A stretch of DNA of 35,720 nt from NCBI GenBank assembly GCA_910584785.1, contig CAJUDX010000035.1, positions 1 through 35,720 on the forward strand. Reading direction: 5' to 3'. Both the position numbers and the translations under genes were made by a program. Source of the stretch: an uncultured Lachnospiraceae bacterium (GTDB lineage: Bacteria; Bacillota; Clostridia; Lachnospirales; Lachnospiraceae). The notes under the pieces were generated by a model. The model saw nothing but the letters and a program-made list of their open reading frames with translations. It did not search any database and was not told the origin of the DNA. Below are positions 17,653-25,703 of the stretch, piece after piece (the first letter of the stretch is position 1; each line of letters opens with the position of its first letter).

Positions 17653-18345
17653 ATGAAAGTCAATAACCGATCGCTCCCGGAACGCACTGCCGACACCATC
17701 CTGATGATGATCCACAGAGAAAACCTTACTGCCGGAATGCGCCTGCCCAATGAACACATCCTGGCCTCCCAGCTTGAAGTCAGCCGATCCACCCTGCGGG
17801 CCGCCATACGGATTCTCACCGAACAGAATATTTTACGTGTGGAACGGGGCTCAGGAACCTTTGTCTCCGAACAATTTGGAATGAGTGGAGATCCCCTGGG
17901 CTATTCTGCTGTCTATGATAAGAAAAAACTTGTTGCCGATCTTCTGCAAATCCGGCTTATGGTTGAACCAAACACTGCCCTTTTAGCTGCCCAATACGCA
18001 AAAAAACAGGAAGTCCGCGAATTATACCGCTTGTGCAGTGAAATGGAGGAGGATGAACTGACGCCCCAGAAAAGAATTGAAAAAGATATGGCCTTCCATC
18101 AGATGATTGCCGACTGCAGCCGCAATAGTGTAATCTACCACTTAATTCCCATGATCCATCAAATGCAAATCCTCTATGACTATGTACTACCCAAACGCCA
18201 CCGCAAGCCAACCAATCTCGAACACCGGCGCATTGTGGAAGCCATCGAGCGGCACGACGGGGCCGGGGCTTTTGAGCGTATGCAGTATCATCTCCTGGTT
18301 ATCCGCACCAGACTTGGTATCGATGATTCAGACAAGTTTGTATAA
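17653..18345 (+). CDS. GntR family regulator, FadR subfamily (FCD domain)
   Basis: A 230-residue regulator. The winged helix-turn-helix covers residues 9-74 (LPNEHILASQLEVSRSTLRA is the HTH, then VERGSGTFV for the wing). An all-helical FCD effector domain follows at about 95-220, with EPNTALLAAQ in the first helix, DMAFHQMI, and an end segment EHRRIVEAIERHD whose Asp and His residues usually bind a metal and a carboxylate ligand. The ATG follows GAGGAAA. Regulators of this subgroup commonly sense sugar acids, which agrees with the hexarate genes. It is divergent from the ilvD-like gene and upstream of the iron-type dehydrogenase. Confidence 0.93.
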   Translation: MKVNNRSLPERTADTILMMIHRENLTAGMRLPNEHILASQLEVSRSTLRAAIRILTEQNILRVERGSGTFVSEQFGMSGDPLGYSAVYDKKKLVADLLQIRLMVEPNTALLAAQYAKKQEVRELYRLCSEMEEDELTPQKRIEKDMAFHQMIADCSRNSVIYHLIPMIHQMQILYDYVLPKRHRKPTNLEHRRIVEAIERHDGAGAFERMQYHLLVIRTRLGIDDSDKFV

Positions 18346-18464
18346 AATCTAAAGAAACTATGCATGACTTGTATGCTGTTCATCCCTCCGGTTGCTGATT
18401 TTTCATTTATCGGTTATCCTTATCTTACCTAAGAGACCATAGGTTAAAAAACCGTATGGAAAAC

Positions 18465-18510
18465 TATCAAAAAAGCAGAATATCAAAAAACAAAATATCA
18501 AAAAAGCAGA
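18465..18510 (+). repeat. Three short tandem repeats before the dehydrogenase gene
   Basis: TATCAAAAAAGCAGA occurs at 18465 and 18496 with a variant TATCAAAAAACAAAA between them, a 15-16 bp period ending one base before the GGAGG site. An ACCTA-N8-TAGGT dyad lies at 18428-18445. They sit in the 5' leader and could affect translation; function unknown. Confidence 0.7.
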
Positions 18511-18526
18511 TGGAGGTTATGAACGT

Positions 18527-19621
18527 ATGGAAAAAATCATTTTGGATTCAGCGATTAAATTTGGCGCCGGACGCTATCGCCAGGAGGAACATCTTTTAGA
18601 GCAATGTGGAGAAGAGATTGCCCGCTTTAGCAAAAAAGCCTTTCTTCTGGCAGGCAATACCGCATTTTCTGTTACGAAAGACCGTTTACTGCCTGGTATC
18701 GAAGCCGCAGGCGTGGACTATACCATCGAATTATATCAGGGACCATGTTCATATGAAGCGGCAGCCGAGCTTGGAAAAAAAGCCCTGCATCTGGGCTGTG
18801 ACGAAATCGTGGGAATTGGCGGAGGCGTCATTATGGATTTGGCAAAGGCTACCGCAGAAAGCGCCCATTTAGGATGTGTCAACATCCCAACTTCCATTTC
18901 CACCTGTGCCGCCTTCACTACCATGAGTGTAATGTACACGCCCGAAGGCGCAAAAAAAGACTGCTGGCGCTACGAACATGAACTGGACGCTGTACTGGTC
19001 GATATGCAGACCATTGCCGAATGTCCCATCCGCTATGCCGCTGCCGGCATTTTAGATTCCATGGCAAAGAAAATTGAGATTCAAAATGGTAAACCTGTCA
19101 TGCTTTTGGAGGACAATAAGATTGATTTATTCTCTGCCTATAACATGGCGGTCTATACCTATGATGTATTAAAGAATTATGGTCCGCAGGCCATTGCCGA
19201 TATCCGCGAAAAAAAGGCCACAAAGGCCGTTTATGATGTAACCTTTATTAATATTGCCATTACCGGTGTTATCGCAAATATTACTAAGAGTTTTTCACAA
19301 TCTGCACTGGGCCATATGATTTACGACGGCGTGCGCACCCTGTTTACACAGGAAGCTAAACAGGCTCTTCACGGTGAAATCGTAGCGGTAGGCCTGTTCA
19401 CCCAGCTTTACTACAATCGCCTGCCGCAGGACAAAGAAGCATTAAAACAATATATGCTCGGAATGGACATGCCCGTTTCCATCCAGGAATTAGGCATCGA
19501 AGGCACAGAAGAGCAGTTAAAGGCATTAGAAGATTACTTGATTGATTCCCCCTATGTCTCTCCCAATGAAGAAAGCTACGCTTTATTGCACGAAGCAATG
19601 AAGCAAATGCTGCGCGATTAA
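18527..19621 (+). CDS. Iron-type (GldA-like) alcohol dehydrogenase
   Basis: A 364-residue member of the iron-containing alcohol dehydrogenase family, glycerol-dehydrogenase branch. It has the NAD-binding GIGGGVIMD at 96-104 and metal ligands matching GldA: D177 in GILDSMAKK, H263 in ALGHMIYDG and H282 in LHGEIVAVGL. The length fits GldA (about 365 aa). GGAGG lies about ten bases before the ATG. It follows gntR in the same direction after 181 nt, and converges with the dlt-like operon. In this setting it could reduce tartronate semialdehyde or another hydroxyaldehyde from sugar-acid breakdown in place of GarR, but the sequence does not decide; plain glycerol dehydrogenase is also possible. Confidence 0.9.
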   Translation: MEKIILDSAIKFGAGRYRQEEHLLEQCGEEIARFSKKAFLLAGNTAFSVTKDRLLPGIEAAGVDYTIELYQGPCSYEAAAELGKKALHLGCDEIVGIGGGVIMDLAKATAESAHLGCVNIPTSISTCAAFTTMSVMYTPEGAKKDCWRYEHELDAVLVDMQTIAECPIRYAAAGILDSMAKKIEIQNGKPVMLLEDNKIDLFSAYNMAVYTYDVLKNYGPQAIADIREKKATKAVYDVTFINIAITGVIANITKSFSQSALGHMIYDGVRTLFTQEAKQALHGEIVAVGLFTQLYYNRLPQDKEALKQYMLGMDMPVSIQELGIEGTEEQLKALEDYLIDSPYVSPNEESYALLHEAMKQMLRD

Positions 19622-19655
19622 TAGATAGGCCAAACAATATCGGAATATTATACAT

Positions 19656-19712
19656 AAAAAAACAATGCCGGAATATTGCACATTGAAAAAACCAATGTGC
19701 AATATTCCGACA
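19656..19712 (-). terminator. Strong terminator at the end of the dlt-like operon
   Basis: Arms 19666-19685 and 19693-19712 form a 20-bp stem with a 7-nt loop. In the minus-strand RNA the single odd position is a U-G pair, and the stem is followed after two bases by TTG and seven T (19662-19656). This marks it as the terminator of the operon ending with the M15 peptidase. A partial extra copy of one arm (CGGAATATT) lies at 19641-19649. Confidence 0.85.
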
Positions 19713-19721
19713 CACATCAAG

Positions 19722-20621
19722 CTAAGGCCGGGAAAAATGCATATAATCCTTCTCAGTCTCCCAGTCGCCGCCCCAGCGAAAGCCATGTTCGAGAAAGAGG
19801 CGGCAGCACAAATCCTCTCTCTCCATTTTATAGGGAAAATATTCTTCCCTGTCTGCATACAGCAGACCTTCCTCCGGTTCACAGTGCAGTTCCCCCGTCT
19901 CGTCAGTCCAAAGATAAGGATTATAAAGCGGATTAATATCGATGGCTTTTCCCCGTGCATGATAGGACAGGCTTCCCGAAGGTCCTGAAGCCACGCGGAA
20001 GTTAAAGCAGGAAGTATTATTATCCGCCGCAGATCGAAGATCATCCCCATCATAATCATCAACCAGAACCATCTTTTCGATCGGATAATCCTGCTCATAC
20101 AGTTCCCGGAAAATTTCCAGCAAATCCTGGCTGATCTCCCGGTGGCAGACCAGTTCGCCCACAAAAGGCTTGTTCCCCGGCCCGCAGTACAGCACCTTAA
20201 GATAATGCAAATCCTCCCTGGGCGTTGTACAATCCTCCCCAAAGGATTTTCCCCTCATCCGCGCAAAAACCTCATCGCTGATTTCATGACAAGTAAAATA
20301 CGCCGAAACACCGTAGCGGTCAATCTCATCCTGTTCTACCTTAGTCCCCGCGGGAAGAAGGGCAACCCTGGCTGCTTCCTCCTGCTGCCTTTGTGCTTTT
20401 CGCATCTTTTCCTGCTCCCGCCTCTGCTCCCGTGAAGCAGTATCTGTCCGAATCACCCTGACCTCCGCTGCCAAACTGGTCAGCGATGCAAGCCCTATTA
20501 CTTCTGCTTTGCCCAATGCCCCGCTAACCACACTGCCCCCCAGCAGACTCACAGCCCCGGCAAGCACAATCCCTTTCTTCCATTGTCCCCGCCTTCGCTC
20601 TCGTTTTAATCCTGTCATCAT
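19722..20621 (-). CDS. Secreted or membrane-anchored M15 (VanY-like) peptidase
   Basis: A 299-residue protein. The ATG at 20619-20621 overlaps the stop of the dltA-like gene as ATGA, with GAGGCG upstream; a longer frame to 20690 lies inside that gene and is rejected. A basic start (RERRRGQWKK) and hydrophobic stretch (17-50) make a signal or anchor, then a charged helical segment (about 60-85). The catalytic domain shows the M15 motif SYHARGKAID (S219, H221, D228) and WGGDW...DYMHF with H295, the usual zinc ligands of D,D-carboxypeptidases. It probably trims peptidoglycan stem peptides at D-Ala. Being last in an operon for a D-alanine-like transfer system suggests a linked wall-modifying role. 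Confidence 0.88.
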   Translation of the reverse strand: MMTGLKRERRRGQWKKGIVLAGAVSLLGGSVVSGALGKAEVIGLASLTSLAAEVRVIRTDTASREQRREQEKMRKAQRQQEEAARVALLPAGTKVEQDEIDRYGVSAYFTCHEISDEVFARMRGKSFGEDCTTPREDLHYLKVLYCGPGNKPFVGELVCHREISQDLLEIFRELYEQDYPIEKMVLVDDYDGDDLRSAADNNTSCFNFRVASGPSGSLSYHARGKAIDINPLYNPYLWTDETGELHCEPEEGLLYADREEYFPYKMEREDLCCRLFLEHGFRWGGDWETEKDYMHFSRP

Positions 20622-22120
20622 AGCATTCGCCTCAATTCCTTTCGATCCAGCTTTCCATTGGCATTCTGCGGCAAAACAGGAAAATAACAAAAATGCCCCG
20701 GCATCATATAAGCGGGAAGCTTATCTGCCAATGCCTTCTCCAGCTCCTTTTTCTCCTGTTCCCTTCCCGCATAACAGAGAATCAGCCGCTTCTTTTTTTC
20801 ATCATAGATACAGGCACAGGCAGAAATTCCCTCCATGCCTAATGCCGCCGCCTCAATTTCCCCAAGTTCAATCCGGTAGCCCATGTGCTTAATCTGATCA
20901 TCCCTGCGCGAAAGATAGCACAGCTCGCCCTTTTCATTCCACCGCACCATATCCCCGGTGCGGTAAAGACGCGGACTGCCTGCGAAACTCTCCGCTGTGC
21001 GCTGCTCATCCCGGTAATAGCCCAGGGCAAGGCAGCTGCCGCCCATGTACAGCTCTCCCGCTTCCCCTTCCTTCACCGGCAGCAAATGCTCATCCAGGAC
21101 AATGGCCTGGGAATCTTTAATAGGTCGTCCAATAGGAAGCAGCCCCGTTATCTCTTTCCTTAGCCTTGCTTCCTTCTCTTCCTCTCCCATCACATAGGCG
21201 GTACAGACAAAGGTTTCTGTCGGCCCATAAAGGTTTGCATACACCGCCCCCGGCACATGTTCCAGCCAGTAATCTAAAACCTTTTCCGGCAATACCTCCC
21301 CGGCAAACATCACATACCGTAGCTTTTCAGGTACACCAAAAGAAAAAACGTCCAGATTTGCCATTATTCCCATTGCAGAAGGAACCCACAAAAACGCCGT
21401 AACTCCCCTCTCCTGCATATAATCCACCAGTTTTACAGGAAAACTGAAATACGAAGGCGGAAGAATCTCCATCCTTGCACCAAAATACAGGGCGCCATAG
21501 ATATCGTGCACCGACACGTCAAAATACAGCGGTGCCTGATTGCCAAAAACATCCCTATGCGTAAACGAAAAGCTCTCCTCCAGCCATTCCAGATAATTCA
21601 GCACCACGCCCTCGCTCACCAGCACACCCTTAGGGACGCCGGTCGATCCGCTCGTAAAAAGCACATAAAGGGGATCTTCCCTGTCAATCCCGTCTGCTAT
21701 CGCATCCAGCTCTTTGCCCTTATCCGGCGCCTGGGATATTTCCTCAAAACACCTTATCGGCCCCGAATACCCCAGTTCCCTTGCTCTTCCCTCCAGTTCC
21801 CTGCTGGTAATCATCAAAACCGGACGTAAAACAGAAAGAATCGTCATTAAACGCTGCACCGGCATCCTGCTGTCCAGCGGACAATAAAAGCATCCCCCAT
21901 AAACCACGCCCAGAAAAGCCGCCGCTGCTTCTGCAGTCTTATCCATAAACACTGCCACCGGGCAGCGCAGGCCATAAGAAGAAACCACACTCCCTATACT
22001 CCTGGCTGTTCTTAAAAGTTCTTCATACGTCAATGCCCTGTCTTTATCAGCAAATGCTGTCTTTTCGGGGAAGTTTTGGGCAGACGCTTTTAGACAGGCA
22101 ATTACACTCTCTACAGCCAT
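20618..22120 (-). CDS. DltA-like amino-acid adenylating ligase
   Basis: A 500-residue AMP-forming (ANL) adenylation enzyme, the size of DltA (about 505 aa), which activates D-alanine and loads it on the DltC carrier. Motifs in order: FTSGSTGVPKG at 155-165, YGPTE at 298-302, YRTGD at 386-390, and NGKLDR near 488-493 with the catalytic K490. After YGPTE the sequence is TFVCTAYV, unlike the ATVAVT of classic DltA, so the amino acid it uses is not certain. It lies 38 nt after a small secreted-protein gene and overlaps the M15 peptidase gene by four bases. A carrier, MBOAT and DltD-like protein are encoded upstream in the same operon. Confidence 0.88.
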   Translation of the reverse strand: MAVESVIACLKASAQNFPEKTAFADKDRALTYEELLRTARSIGSVVSSYGLRCPVAVFMDKTAEAAAAFLGVVYGGCFYCPLDSRMPVQRLMTILSVLRPVLMITSRELEGRARELGYSGPIRCFEEISQAPDKGKELDAIADGIDREDPLYVLFTSGSTGVPKGVLVSEGVVLNYLEWLEESFSFTHRDVFGNQAPLYFDVSVHDIYGALYFGARMEILPPSYFSFPVKLVDYMQERGVTAFLWVPSAMGIMANLDVFSFGVPEKLRYVMFAGEVLPEKVLDYWLEHVPGAVYANLYGPTETFVCTAYVMGEEEKEARLRKEITGLLPIGRPIKDSQAIVLDEHLLPVKEGEAGELYMGGSCLALGYYRDEQRTAESFAGSPRLYRTGDMVRWNEKGELCYLSRRDDQIKHMGYRIELGEIEAAALGMEGISACACIYDEKKKRLILCYAGREQEKKELEKALADKLPAYMMPGHFCYFPVLPQNANGKLDRKELRRML

Positions 22121-22158
22121 CTCTCTCCTCCATTCTGTCTGTGCGCAAAAGACCAGGC

Positions 22159-22689
22159 TTATTTCACCTGCACAATCTGATACTCAATGGCATCCACCAG
22201 GCCATTGGTCGTATAAATACTTAATTCCGTATTGCCCAGCACATAGCGGTAGACGCCAAACTGTTCATCATACTCTTTTCCATAAGCTTCTATCACCTGC
22301 GCCGTGGTAGATCCAACCTTAATCCCTTCAGGGGTGGATACCGTATTGTCCATAAGATAAACAAAACTGATTTTATCAACGCCCTTTACCGGATACACGC
22401 CCAGCTGAAATCCTGCATAAGTGTAGACCTTATCCTTTCCCTGATAGGCACAGGAATCCTGTTCAAAAGTCTTTTTTGGCGTTCCCAGAGCCTTAATTAC
22501 CGGGGCTGCTTCGGTATCTAAAAGAATCGTCGTGTCATTGCTGACAAACGTATAGGCCGTTTTCTCCTCTTTTGCTTCGGACGAACTCTTTTTCCAGTTA
22601 AAAAACCCTGCCTGTGCTGGCACCGACTGAAAAAGCGTCATTCCCAATACCAATACTGCTGCCCATGTTCTTATTCTTGACTTTTTCAT
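22159..22689 (-). CDS. Small secreted protein of unknown function in the dlt-like operon
   Basis: A 176-residue protein with a Sec signal peptide (basic start, hydrophobic stretch, cut near PAQAG at about residue 27). The ATG at 22687-22689 has AAAGGAG at correct spacing; the ATG two codons earlier is too close to it. The mature part has two similar-looking halves, each ending in a Gly-Tyr/Tyr-Gly segment (YTYAGFQLGVYPV and VYRYVLGNTELSIYT), suggesting a small beta-rich fold like the BLIP/SmpA type. I do not recognise a named family. Its place between the DltD-like and DltA-like genes implies that it works outside the membrane with the acyl-transfer machinery. Confidence 0.8.
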   Translation of the reverse strand: MKKSRIRTWAAVLVLGMTLFQSVPAQAGFFNWKKSSSEAKEEKTAYTFVSNDTTILLDTEAAPVIKALGTPKKTFEQDSCAYQGKDKVYTYAGFQLGVYPVKGVDKISFVYLMDNTVSTPEGIKVGSTTAQVIEAYGKEYDEQFGVYRYVLGNTELSIYTTNGLVDAIEYQIVQVK

Positions 22690-22740
22690 TTTCATTCTCC
22701 TTTATTTAAAATTTATAGTTTTCCAAAAAGTTTATTTGTA

Positions 22741-22919
22741 GGTGCTAAGTCCGTCCGCTCCGGCAAAAGCTATTCCAATGTCACCATGCTTTCGCTCCGC
22801 ATAGAACGCAGCGGACACTAAATGCAGTCATGGAAGTTCCCCTACACCTCGTTTAGAGGAACCACTTTCGCACTAAACTCGAAAAAACCTCGTTAAGTGC
22901 TCAATGGGAAGTGCCATGC
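22741..22919. repeat. Structured intergenic element of unknown type
   Basis: This 180-nt gap encodes nothing but is rich in inverted segments: GTCCGCT (22752) pairs with AGCGGAC (22810-22816), and GCACTAAAC (22870 onward) pairs with GTTAAGTGC (22893 onward) with one mismatch. The words CTCGTTTAG and CTCGTTAAG recur. Its base composition and lack of coding frame suggest a dispersed repeat or an untranslated RNA structure. Confidence 0.45.
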
Positions 22920-22920
22920 C

Positions 22921-23985
22921 TTAGGGATTAGAAAACTGCCTTAAAAACCCATATTCTCTTATCTCGGCTTCCTGGGCCGCTTTCATTTGATCGTAAAACT
23001 CCGCCTTTTCTTTCCAGACAGCCGAAAGCACCTTATCCTGGCGCAGATCATTAAGTGTGCTTACTTCCCTTATCTTCTTCCCAAGATACCTTGTCAGTTT
23101 TTCTGCGCCGTAAACATTCATATGAAGTCCGCCGTCGTAGGTATCCGTTTGGAAATCCAGTCCGATTTGGTCAATGGCAGGAATGCAGTTCCAATAGGTT
23201 AAATTATTTTCCCCGGCAAAGGCCTGGATTTGTTCCTCCCACTGGTCGTACCAGACAGGATAAAGACTGGGGGCCTTCATCAAGATAAGCTGGATTCCCT
23301 CGGTCTCGCACAAAAGACGGATCTTTTCCAAATACTCCTGTGCAGCCTGCGGAAAACGATAGTCGGCTTTCCGGCGGGGTTCGGGAAAATCAGCCAGGGG
23401 ACGGACATCTGCCCGCATGTAATAACCATTATGGGAAACCTTTTCCCGGTGAAAAAGATACTTAATATCTTCCTGTGTCAATTCCTTCCAGCGGGAATGA
23501 TAGCGCAGAAGGGGGAAAAGGTACTCAATCAAGTACTCATCCTCCATTTTGGTCTCCTGGATTACCTTTAATTTATCCATCGACCAGGCCAGACCTTCCA
23601 TGGTCATGCGGTTGTATGCCTCGTTTGTCTGTCCGCTTTCCTGCATGGCGGAAACACTTAAAAGCACCACCTTTGGTTTTTCCCGGCGCAGGGTATCTTT
23701 TAACATGTAGTACGACTGCGGAATAAGCTGCTGAGCGCTTCCGCGGATGTAGCTGCTGATTCCAAACTCCTCCCACAGAATAACCGGCGAGATATTTTCA
23801 TAAACCTCACAATCGCCCAGAATAAGTAATTCATGCCCGGTTGTTTCCTGATAATATTCGGGAATTAAATTTCCTTCCACGACCTTCCCCATGTACTTTG
23901 GCTGTACCAAAAGCTGCAGCAGCCATAATATACTGGCAAAGGCCGCAATAAACAGTATTCTTGCTGCAAGTTTTTTTCCTTTCAT
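22921..23985 (-). CDS. DltD-like SGNH-fold protein with Cys at the nucleophile position
   Basis: A 354-residue protein with one N-terminal membrane helix (about residues 8-28) and an outward-facing domain. The ATG at 23983-23985 has AAGGAAGG upstream; the longer frame to 24045 enters the hairpin repeat. The first SGNH block reads LILGDCEVYENISP, so the usual Ser of GDS is Cys59 (TGT codon). The last block, DGGLHMNVYGAEKL, keeps the Asp and His of the triad. DltD-like proteins act with an MBOAT to pass an acyl or D-alanyl group to wall polymers. The gene lies between the MBOAT gene and a secreted-protein gene. A Cys could be a thioester-forming nucleophile, or the protein may be non-hydrolytic. 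Confidence 0.82.
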   Translation of the reverse strand: MKGKKLAARILFIAAFASILWLLQLLVQPKYMGKVVEGNLIPEYYQETTGHELLILGDCEVYENISPVILWEEFGISSYIRGSAQQLIPQSYYMLKDTLRREKPKVVLLSVSAMQESGQTNEAYNRMTMEGLAWSMDKLKVIQETKMEDEYLIEYLFPLLRYHSRWKELTQEDIKYLFHREKVSHNGYYMRADVRPLADFPEPRRKADYRFPQAAQEYLEKIRLLCETEGIQLILMKAPSLYPVWYDQWEEQIQAFAGENNLTYWNCIPAIDQIGLDFQTDTYDGGLHMNVYGAEKLTRYLGKKIREVSTLNDLRQDKVLSAVWKEKAEFYDQMKAAQEAEIREYGFLRQFSNP

Positions 23986-23999
23986 AACCTTCCTTTTCC

Positions 24000-24109
24000 C
24001 TGACAAGAGCAGCACTCTAAAATATGCTGCTTGGCAGCAGTGCATGCCTTCTTCCTGACAGAAGCAGCACCCTGAAGTTTGCCGCCTGGCAGCAGTGCAC
24101 GCATGTCAG
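24000..24109. repeat. Two tandem 55-bp hairpin units between MBOAT and DltD-like genes
   Basis: Units 24000-24054 and 24055-24109 begin CTGACA and share GCAGCAC, a middle block and TGGCAGCAGTGC; about 70% of positions agree. Each can fold in the minus-strand RNA with TGCTGCC pairing to GGCAGCA or GGCGGCA. The second unit's change gives a U-G pair in that RNA but an A-C mismatch in the opposite strand. Confidence 0.75.
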
Positions 24110-24110
24110 G

Positions 24111-25700
24111 CTAAAATTGATTATAGATAAACTGGCTGGCTTCAAATCCATGACCATAGGTTCCCAAAGTTATCACCAGCAGAAACAGCACCGCCCACAG
24201 CGTCCAGCGAAACATTTCCGGCTTTTGGGCAATCCTCTCCCTTACGCTTCCTTTTCTCTGCCAGAGACTTACGATAAGCATAAGAAAAAGCCCCTGGAAT
24301 ACCACAAGCCAGTCCCAGCCGTCCAGACCAATTGTAAAAAGACTTCCATCGGTCCATGGCTTAAGTGAAAACTCGGTCAGCATAGAAAACTGCATGGTCA
24401 GCATCCGTGAGACACTCCCGTAATACTCCAAGGTCTGAATCACACTTAAAACCAACAAGGTACGACCTATCTGAACAAGGGAAAACCAGGTCTTTCCTTT
24501 CAGTCCTGGATGCTTTTCATGGAAGCGCTTCTGCCATGGCGCCATTTCTGAGGAGAGCAGAAGGACAATTCCGTTAAGCAGTCCCCAGAAAACAAAGTTC
24601 CAACTCGCCCCATGCCAGATTCCTGTGACAAACCACACGATCAGGGTTGCCACATAAACCGGAATACGGCGCCCCAGAGCTTCGCCAAGGTGCTCTTTTC
24701 CCCAGCGGGTCATCCGTGTCACCGGGCCGCACACCGAAGCCGGATAAAAGATATACTCCCGCAGCCAGGTCATTAGGGACATGTGCCAGCGCCTCCAGTA
24801 TTCTCCAACCGTTTTTGAAAAGTAGGGCCGCTCAAAATTTTCTGGAAGCTTGATGCCAAGTACCTGAGCTGCTCCGATAACGATATCAATACCGCCGCTA
24901 AAATCCGCATAAATCTGCAGGGTATAGCAAATCATCCCCACCAGAACAAAGCTTCCGCGATATTGCTCCGGGTTTTGACCGATTGCGGTTACAGCATGGA
25001 CAAGCCGATCTGCCACAATTAATTTCTTAAAGTAACCCCACAGCATCCTCTGCAGACCAAAGGCAATTTGCCGCTTGTTCAGAAAATGGACGGCAGTTAA
25101 TTGCTCCTTCATTTCATCAAAACGGGTAATCGGTCCCTGGATCAATTGAGGGAAAAAGGAAATAAACAGAGCAAAGTGTCCCAGATGTTTTTCCGGCTTA
25201 TATTTATTTCGGTAAATATCAATCAAATACCCCATGGACTGAAAAGTATAGTAAGAAATGCCCAGAGGAAGTATCCAGTCTACCCGTTTTAACTGCATAG
25301 GAGTGCTGATTCGATAAAAAATACCGTTCATATTTCCCAGAATAAAATTCGTATACTTTAATACGCCAAGGATGCCAAAGTTAAGCCAAAGCCCCATAAG
25401 AAGCCAGCGCCAGGAAATCTTTTTTTGCCTTATCCGATACTCCTTTTTCTCCTGGCGGGAAAGCTGATTTTCTTTTATATACGCGGTAACTGCCTGATTA
25501 CGTTTTCCCAATTTAAGACCAAGAATCCAGGTACTCAGCGTAGTGATTAAAATAAAGATTACCGGCTTCCAGCCGCCAGACAGAAAAAAGAAGTAACTGG
25601 CAGCCAGCAAAAGCACCCACTGTGCCCTTCCAGGAATAACATAATAAAGCATAACCAGCAAAATAAAAAACAGTAAAAATTCATACGAGACTAAAAGCAT
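24111..25700 (-). CDS. AlgI-type MBOAT acyltransferase (DltB-like role)
   Basis: A 529-residue polytopic membrane protein of the MBOAT family. The key segments are YADFSGGIDI near 264-273, EYWRRWHMSLMTWLREY at 300-316 and VTGIWHGASWNF at 358-369, where H363 is the invariant MBOAT histidine. Length and the WHGASW segment resemble AlgI/PatA acetyltransferases more than classic DltB (about 400 aa). It starts 3 nt after the carrier-protein stop, with GAGGAA inside the end of that gene, so the two are coupled. With a carrier protein and adenylating ligase in the operon, it probably moves a carrier-bound acyl or aminoacyl group across the membrane to a wall polymer. The donor and acceptor are not shown by sequence. 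Confidence 0.9.
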   Translation of the reverse strand: MLLVSYEFLLFFILLVMLYYVIPGRAQWVLLLAASYFFFLSGGWKPVIFILITTLSTWILGLKLGKRNQAVTAYIKENQLSRQEKKEYRIRQKKISWRWLLMGLWLNFGILGVLKYTNFILGNMNGIFYRISTPMQLKRVDWILPLGISYYTFQSMGYLIDIYRNKYKPEKHLGHFALFISFFPQLIQGPITRFDEMKEQLTAVHFLNKRQIAFGLQRMLWGYFKKLIVADRLVHAVTAIGQNPEQYRGSFVLVGMICYTLQIYADFSGGIDIVIGAAQVLGIKLPENFERPYFSKTVGEYWRRWHMSLMTWLREYIFYPASVCGPVTRMTRWGKEHLGEALGRRIPVYVATLIVWFVTGIWHGASWNFVFWGLLNGIVLLLSSEMAPWQKRFHEKHPGLKGKTWFSLVQIGRTLLVLSVIQTLEYYGSVSRMLTMQFSMLTEFSLKPWTDGSLFTIGLDGWDWLVVFQGLFLMLIVSLWQRKGSVRERIAQKPEMFRWTLWAVLFLLVITLGTYGHGFEASQFIYNQF

Positions 25701-25703
25701 GGG

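Noticed and set aside
20622..20690. Extended start of the M15 peptidase
   Set aside because: It overlaps the end of the dltA-like gene and removes the normal ATGA coupling and signal position.
23986..24045. Extended start of the DltD-like protein
   Set aside because: The added residues come from the hairpin repeat and there is a good ribosome site at the inner ATG.
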